NCBI GenBank assembly: GCA_022576105.1
Contig: JACZRM010000066.1
Span: forward strand, 1-8,254
Length of the DNA stretch: 8,254 bases
Source of the DNA: Chloroflexota bacterium
GTDB lineage: Bacteria > Chloroflexota > Dehalococcoidia > UBA3495
Direction: 5' to 3'
The translations under genes and the position numbers were made by a program. Of the stretch, positions 6,195-8,254 are shown piece after piece (within the stretch, counting starts at the first letter, position 1; the number at the start of each line of letters is the position of its first letter). The notes under the pieces were generated by a model that saw only the letters and a list, made by a program, of their open reading frames with translations, made no database searches and was not told where the DNA came from.

Positions 6195-6227
6195 CCAGGT
6201 AAACCTGGAACACTCACAGCTTGAGTG
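6195..6227. promoter_or_regulatory. Two tandem short dyads in the ccmE leader
   Basis: CCAGGT-AA-ACCTGG (6195-6208) and CACTCA-CAGCT-TGAGTG (6211-6227) are perfect adjacent inverted repeats about 90-120 bases before the ccmE start. They may be operators or hairpins. The second lacks a T-run, so a terminator is unlikely. Confidence 0.25.
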
Positions 6228-6277
6228 GTATCATGTTCTTGCTAATACGCCTTGAATCTGCGCTGGGCGACGAGACG

Positions 6278-6283
6278 TATAGT
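6278..6283 (+). promoter_or_regulatory. Candidate -10 element of ccmE
   Basis: TATAGT matches the TATAAT consensus at five of six positions and would place the transcript start about 25 bases before the GTG. A TTGAAT at 6252-6257 is 20 bases upstream, too far for a standard -35, so the call is tentative. Confidence 0.2.
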
Positions 6284-6314
6284 TAGCGGACGATTCCATA
6301 TTAGGGGAGATTTA

Positions 6315-6866
6315 GTGGTGGGGATAAATCAAGATTTCGATCAGGGAATGATTGACGACCGTAGTTTGGAAGCTGGCTTAGAAGGCAGCTCTGGCGCCAG
6401 TCACATCAGCCGGTTCATCATTTTGGCAGTGGTGGTGTCACTGGCCATCGGCTATATGATTTATGCCGCTTTCCCAGGCAATACCCGATACTTCTTGACC
6501 GTCAGCGAATTTATGGACGGACCGGAATACCAGGATGGCCGGATGGTGCGGGTTTCCGGTAAATTGGTGGAGGAGAGCTTCTTGCGTCAAGATGGCTCTA
6601 CGTTGTCCTATTTCCAACTGGCCGATGACGGCGCCGGCTCTGGAGTTCCGGTGAATGCATCTTATGTTGGCGTAGTGCCTGACCTGTTCTTCAATCCTCA
6701 TTCGGCAATTATCCTGGAAGGCAAGTATACGGATGCGCAGGTATTTGAGGCCGACAGCATTCTGGTGAAATGCCCCTCCAAGTACCAGGGCCTGGAAGAA
6801 GAACAGAAGTTAGAAGAACAAAAGTTAGAGCAAGGACGGCAACTTCGGGTGACAACCAGTAGTTGA
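6315..6866 (+). CDS. ccmE: Heme chaperone CcmE, Cys-type (CxxxY)
   Basis: 183 residues. CcmE carries heme covalently at the outer face of the membrane, from CcmC to the ligation machinery. Seen here: a 33-residue cytoplasmic N-terminus, one membrane anchor (34-53, FIILAVVVSLAIGYMIYAAF), then an OB-fold domain with typical phrases VSEFMDG, VRVSGKLVEE, YFQLADD, NASYVGVVPDLF and IILEGKY. At the heme-attachment site the usual HxxxY is replaced by CPSKY (C153, Y157), the CxxxY variant known from archaea and Desulfovibrio. The tail has a 15-bp tandem repeat (6798-6812, 6813-6827) coding EEQKL twice. The start is GTG 6315, set by AGGGGAGA at 6303-6310 and by the family's usual short N-terminus; an in-frame TTG at 6252 would add 21 basic residues without a ribosome site. 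It is separated from ccmABCD by an opposite-strand gene. Confidence 0.92.
   Translation: MVGINQDFDQGMIDDRSLEAGLEGSSGASHISRFIILAVVVSLAIGYMIYAAFPGNTRYFLTVSEFMDGPEYQDGRMVRVSGKLVEESFLRQDGSTLSYFQLADDGAGSGVPVNASYVGVVPDLFFNPHSAIILEGKYTDAQVFEADSILVKCPSKYQGLEEEQKLEEQKLEQGRQLRVTTSS
6798..6827 (+). repeat. 15-bp in-frame tandem repeat in the ccmE tail
   Basis: GAAGAACAGAAGTTA and GAAGAACAAAAGTTA lie back to back with one mismatch, in frame, coding EEQKL-EEQKL. It adds charged helix to the C-terminal tail after the heme-binding motif. Confidence 0.8.
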
Positions 6867-6910
6867 GTAGCCCCTAATAGCGTTGAAGCTGAGGGTCCAG
6901 GGCTGCTGAG

Positions 6911-7195
6911 TCAGGAGTCGGACTTCGGTGATTGGCCTTTTTCCTTGGTTAGTTCGGTGATTGACTGCTTGAACGACGGCGGGGGCGTCACCTTGGGCAG
7001 CCTGGCCAGAATCCCGATGGTCGCCGCCAGGGTGTCAATGAACGCCCGGCAGGGGCCGCAATTATTCAGATGGGCTTGTATCTTGGAATAGCGTCGGGCG
7101 GAAAGGTCGTTTTCCAAATAGGCTGAACCCAGTTCTCGGGCGTCCTGGCAGTCCAGGTTCCCCCGACCAAACAATTTCCTGAATATTCGAGTCAT
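6911..7195 (-). CDS. Zinc-finger (zf-HC2/ZAS) anti-sigma factor, soluble
   Basis: 94 residues with the preferred start. The ZAS/zf-HC2 signature is LDCQDARELGSAYLENDLS, then C16...H42-x3-C46-x2-C49 in AHLNNCGPCRAF. The 26-4-3 spacing equals that of RsrA (C11, H37, C41, C44), as I recall it. Such proteins bind their ECF sigma factor in the cytoplasm and often release it on thiol oxidation. There is no membrane span; the C-terminal half is a short helix and a Lys/Ser/Pro-rich tail. Start: ATG 7195 has GGAG ten bases upstream; ATG 7204 is in frame, but its GGAG is only one base away; a TTG at 7240 is also possible. It is divergent from the ECF sigma gene and convergent with ccmE (44-base gap). 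An alternative is a generic zf-HC2 regulator with another partner. Confidence 0.85.
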   Translation of the reverse strand: MTRIFRKLFGRGNLDCQDARELGSAYLENDLSARRYSKIQAHLNNCGPCRAFIDTLAATIGILARLPKVTPPPSFKQSITELTKEKGQSPKSDS

Positions 7196-7430
7196 TGTCG
7201 CCATTCTCCGTATTCTAAGGCTGACGGGCCGGTTCAGCAACCTAATAATTTTCCCGTGGAGGATCCTGCGCCGGCGTCAGGGGATAGACTGATAACAGAT
7301 CTTCAGATTGCACTTGCCTCCAGCGTCTCCGGCACGTTGCTGGCGGCGCTGGAGAATTGGAAGTAGACAGACTGCTTATATTAGATGCACAATCTACCGT
7401 AATGGTTGCATCAGCAAGGCCAGCAAGCCA
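7196..7430. promoter_or_regulatory. Divergent control region between anti-sigma and ECF sigma genes
   Basis: This 235-base spacer must hold the promoters of both divergent genes. The best -10-like hexamer for the sigma gene is TATATT (7377-7382, five of six), about 50 bases before its ATG, but no good -35 sits at the right distance. I did not find a convincing ECF-type GGAAC/CGTC pair. Confidence 0.3.
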
Positions 7431-7958
7431 ATGAGCGAAGAGGTCCAATATTCATTCGAAAGCATCGTCGAAGAGTTCGGTGACTTCGTATACAACTTGA
7501 CCTACCGTATTCTGGGGAATCCCGACGATGCTGAGGATGCCGCTCAAGAAGCGTTTCTAGCCGCCTATCGCAACTTCGATCGTTTTCGTGGCGAGTCCAA
7601 GGTAAGCACCTGGCTCTATCGGATTGCGACCAACGCGGCCCTGATGCGTTTGCGCAAAGACCGCAATAAGCGCACGCTGACCGAGACCGGTTACGACGAT
7701 ATGCATCTGGTTAGCCCCACCGACGGGCCGGAGAAGCTGGCCTTGAACAGTGAATTGCGGGAGCACCTGGAAGGCGGATTGGACCAACTGCCGCCCAATT
7801 TGAAAGCTGCGGTAGTGTTGCGTGACGTTCAGGGGCTGAGCAATGAGGAGGCCTCAGAAATAGTGGGGATTTCAGTCTCGTCGCTGAAGGCCAGGCTGCA
7901 CCGGGGCCGGGTTCTGCTGCGCAAGTACCTGCAAGATTATATCGATACCAGAAACTAA
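7431..7958 (+). CDS. ECF (extracytoplasmic function) RNA polymerase sigma factor
   Basis: 175 residues, typical of an ECF sigma-70 factor, which directs RNA polymerase to a stress regulon. Region 2 (about 16-80) has the core-binding and -10 motif: [19 protein letters not shown], then [20 protein letters not shown] (52-71) and LRKDR. A linker follows, then region 4 (about 115-168) with [20 protein letters not shown], the recognition helix region [17 protein letters not shown] (144-160), and LLRKYL. The start is ATG 7431 because family similarity begins there; AAGG at 7416-7419 is a weak ribosome site. The frame stays open back to 7308, but the extra stretch (Arg/Cys-rich) does not look coding. 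The divergent neighbour encodes a ZAS anti-sigma factor, the likely partner. A perfect terminator follows. Confidence 0.93.
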   Translation: MSEEVQYSFESIVEEFGDFVYNLTYRILGNPDDAEDAAQEAFLAAYRNFDRFRGESKVSTWLYRIATNAALMRLRKDRNKRTLTETGYDDMHLVSPTDGPEKLALNSELREHLEGGLDQLPPNLKAAVVLRDVQGLSNEEASEIVGISVSSLKARLHRGRVLLRKYLQDYIDTRN

Positions 7959-7998
7959 AGGGGAAAAGAGAGAATAAAAGCTGAAACTTGGGAAAATT

Positions 7999-8028
7999 AA
8001 AAAGCCCGGCTCACTGGCCGGGCTTTTT
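7999..8028. terminator. Bidirectional rho-independent terminator
   Basis: AAAAAGCCCGGC (7999-8010) and GCCGGGCTTTTT (8017-8028) form a perfect 12-bp stem around the loop TCACTG. It carries A and T runs on both sides, so it ends transcription from both strands. It lies between the convergent ECF sigma gene and the minus-strand oxidoreductase gene. Confidence 0.95.
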
Positions 8029-8048
8029 GGTGGTCCGGTTCGATATTC

Positions 8049-8254
8049 CTAGATGGTGTAGTTGTCCATCAGCTCTTCCATCGAGTGCTGACGGTTCTTG
8101 CTCCATATGTCCTGGATTCGGGAATCTAACGAAGGGCGACTTTTGTCCTCGTAGATGACGCCGATGGGCAGTCCTCTCTTCTGAATTATTGAGTGGGCGG
8201 CGGCCTTGTCCGACGGGTCATGGTCTTCGGGTATGTCCCAGATCAACGGTTCAA
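8049..8254 (-). CDS. Probable 2-oxoacid:ferredoxin oxidoreductase beta subunit, C-terminus (partial)
   Basis: The frame runs in from beyond the right edge (first residues EPLIWDIPEDHDPSDK) and ends at TAG (8051-8049), giving 68 C-terminal residues. The string DHDPSDK, then a helix, then LPIGVIYEDKSRPSLDSRI matches the end of thiamine-diphosphate beta subunits of pyruvate/2-oxoglutarate:ferredoxin oxidoreductases, where a 'HDxxDKxxA...PIGVfYxdxxRPxyexrl' tail is usual. These enzymes oxidatively decarboxylate 2-oxoacids to acyl-CoA and reduce ferredoxin in the cytoplasm. The cofactor-binding core is outside the window, so KorB versus PorB cannot be decided. A TTG at 8246 is in frame but is only an internal Leu. 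The alpha subunit gene would be expected upstream, beyond the window. Confidence 0.7.
   Translation of the reverse strand, partial: EPLIWDIPEDHDPSDKAAAHSIIQKRGLPIGVIYEDKSRPSLDSRIQDIWSKNRQHSMEELMDNYTI

Larger units (their letters stand above)
5875..6314. other. Gene-free region with a MITE-like repeat and ccmE leader
   Basis: No gene is supported in these 440 bases. The left part (5875-6055) should carry the promoter of the minus-strand gene, but I see no good -35/-10 pair. The middle (6056-6181) is a palindromic repeat element. The right part (6182-6314) is the leader of ccmE, with two small dyads, a -10-like TATAGT and a ribosome binding site. The open frame 6034-6255 is the translation of the repeat and has no ribosome binding site. 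Confidence 0.6.

Noticed and set aside
6034..6255. Open frame of 73 codons between the His-rich gene and ccmE
   Set aside because: It spans the palindromic repeat, has no ribosome binding site, and its amino acid sequence is just the translated repeat.
6252..6314. N-terminal extension of CcmE to the TTG at 6252
   Set aside because: There is no ribosome binding site before the TTG, while AGGGGAGA at 6303-6310 is well placed for GTG 6315; the extension also covers the best -10-like element.
7061..7104. CxxC in the anti-sigma protein as a cytochrome c heme site or thioredoxin motif
   Set aside because: The sequence is CGPCR with no following His, and the HxxxCxxC context with Cys16 fits the ZAS fold; no membrane or export signal is present.
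7308..7430. N-terminal extension of the ECF sigma factor to 7308
   Set aside because: The added residues are Arg/Cys/Trp-rich and lie before the family's normal start; ATG 7431 gives a standard-length protein.

Overview
The window looks like a piece of a free-living bacterial chromosome of moderately high GC. The best guess is an uncultivated Chloroflexota lineage of the SAR202/Dehalococcoidia type. That assignment is inference. It rests on a flavin monooxygenase of the luciferase-like family beside an SDR, a Cys-type CcmE, many GTG/TTG starts, and palindromic intergenic repeats of a kind common in such genomes. No ribosomal marker is present to confirm it.

Layout, left to right. (1) The 3' end of a luciferase-like flavin-dependent oxidoreductase (1-487), a 339-base gap full of palindromic repeats, then an SDR oxidoreductase (827-1621) with a clear rho-independent terminator. 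(2) An orphan NarL/LuxR-type response regulator (1912-2592), also with its own terminator. (3) A tight cytochrome c maturation operon, ccmA-ccmB-ccmC-ccmD (2804-5202), with overlapping or closely spaced genes and only GTG/TTG starts. (4) A convergent, unrecognised two-TM membrane protein with a dense histidine cluster (5215-5874). (5) A gap with a MITE-like palindromic repeat, followed by ccmE (6315-6866) of the CxxxY type. (6) A soluble ZAS-type (zf-HC2) anti-sigma factor on the minus strand (6911-7195), divergent from an ECF sigma factor (7431-7958). (7) A perfect bidirectional terminator, then the C-terminal end of a probable 2-oxoacid:ferredoxin oxidoreductase beta subunit on the minus strand (8049-8254).

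How the genes work together: CcmABCD and CcmE form the heme-handling half of cytochrome c maturation System I. CcmC loads heme onto CcmE in the presence of CcmD, and the CcmAB ATPase releases holo-CcmE. The ligation half (CcmF, CcmH, CcmG) is not in the window. The heme-binding residue of CcmE is Cys153, not His, which points to the variant System I found in archaea and Desulfovibrio. Two things here may be new: the His-rich membrane protein lodged between ccmD and ccmE, and a thiol-type anti-sigma/ECF pair beside ccmE in a divergent rather than operonic arrangement. Neither function can be proved from sequence alone. The remaining genes look ordinary.
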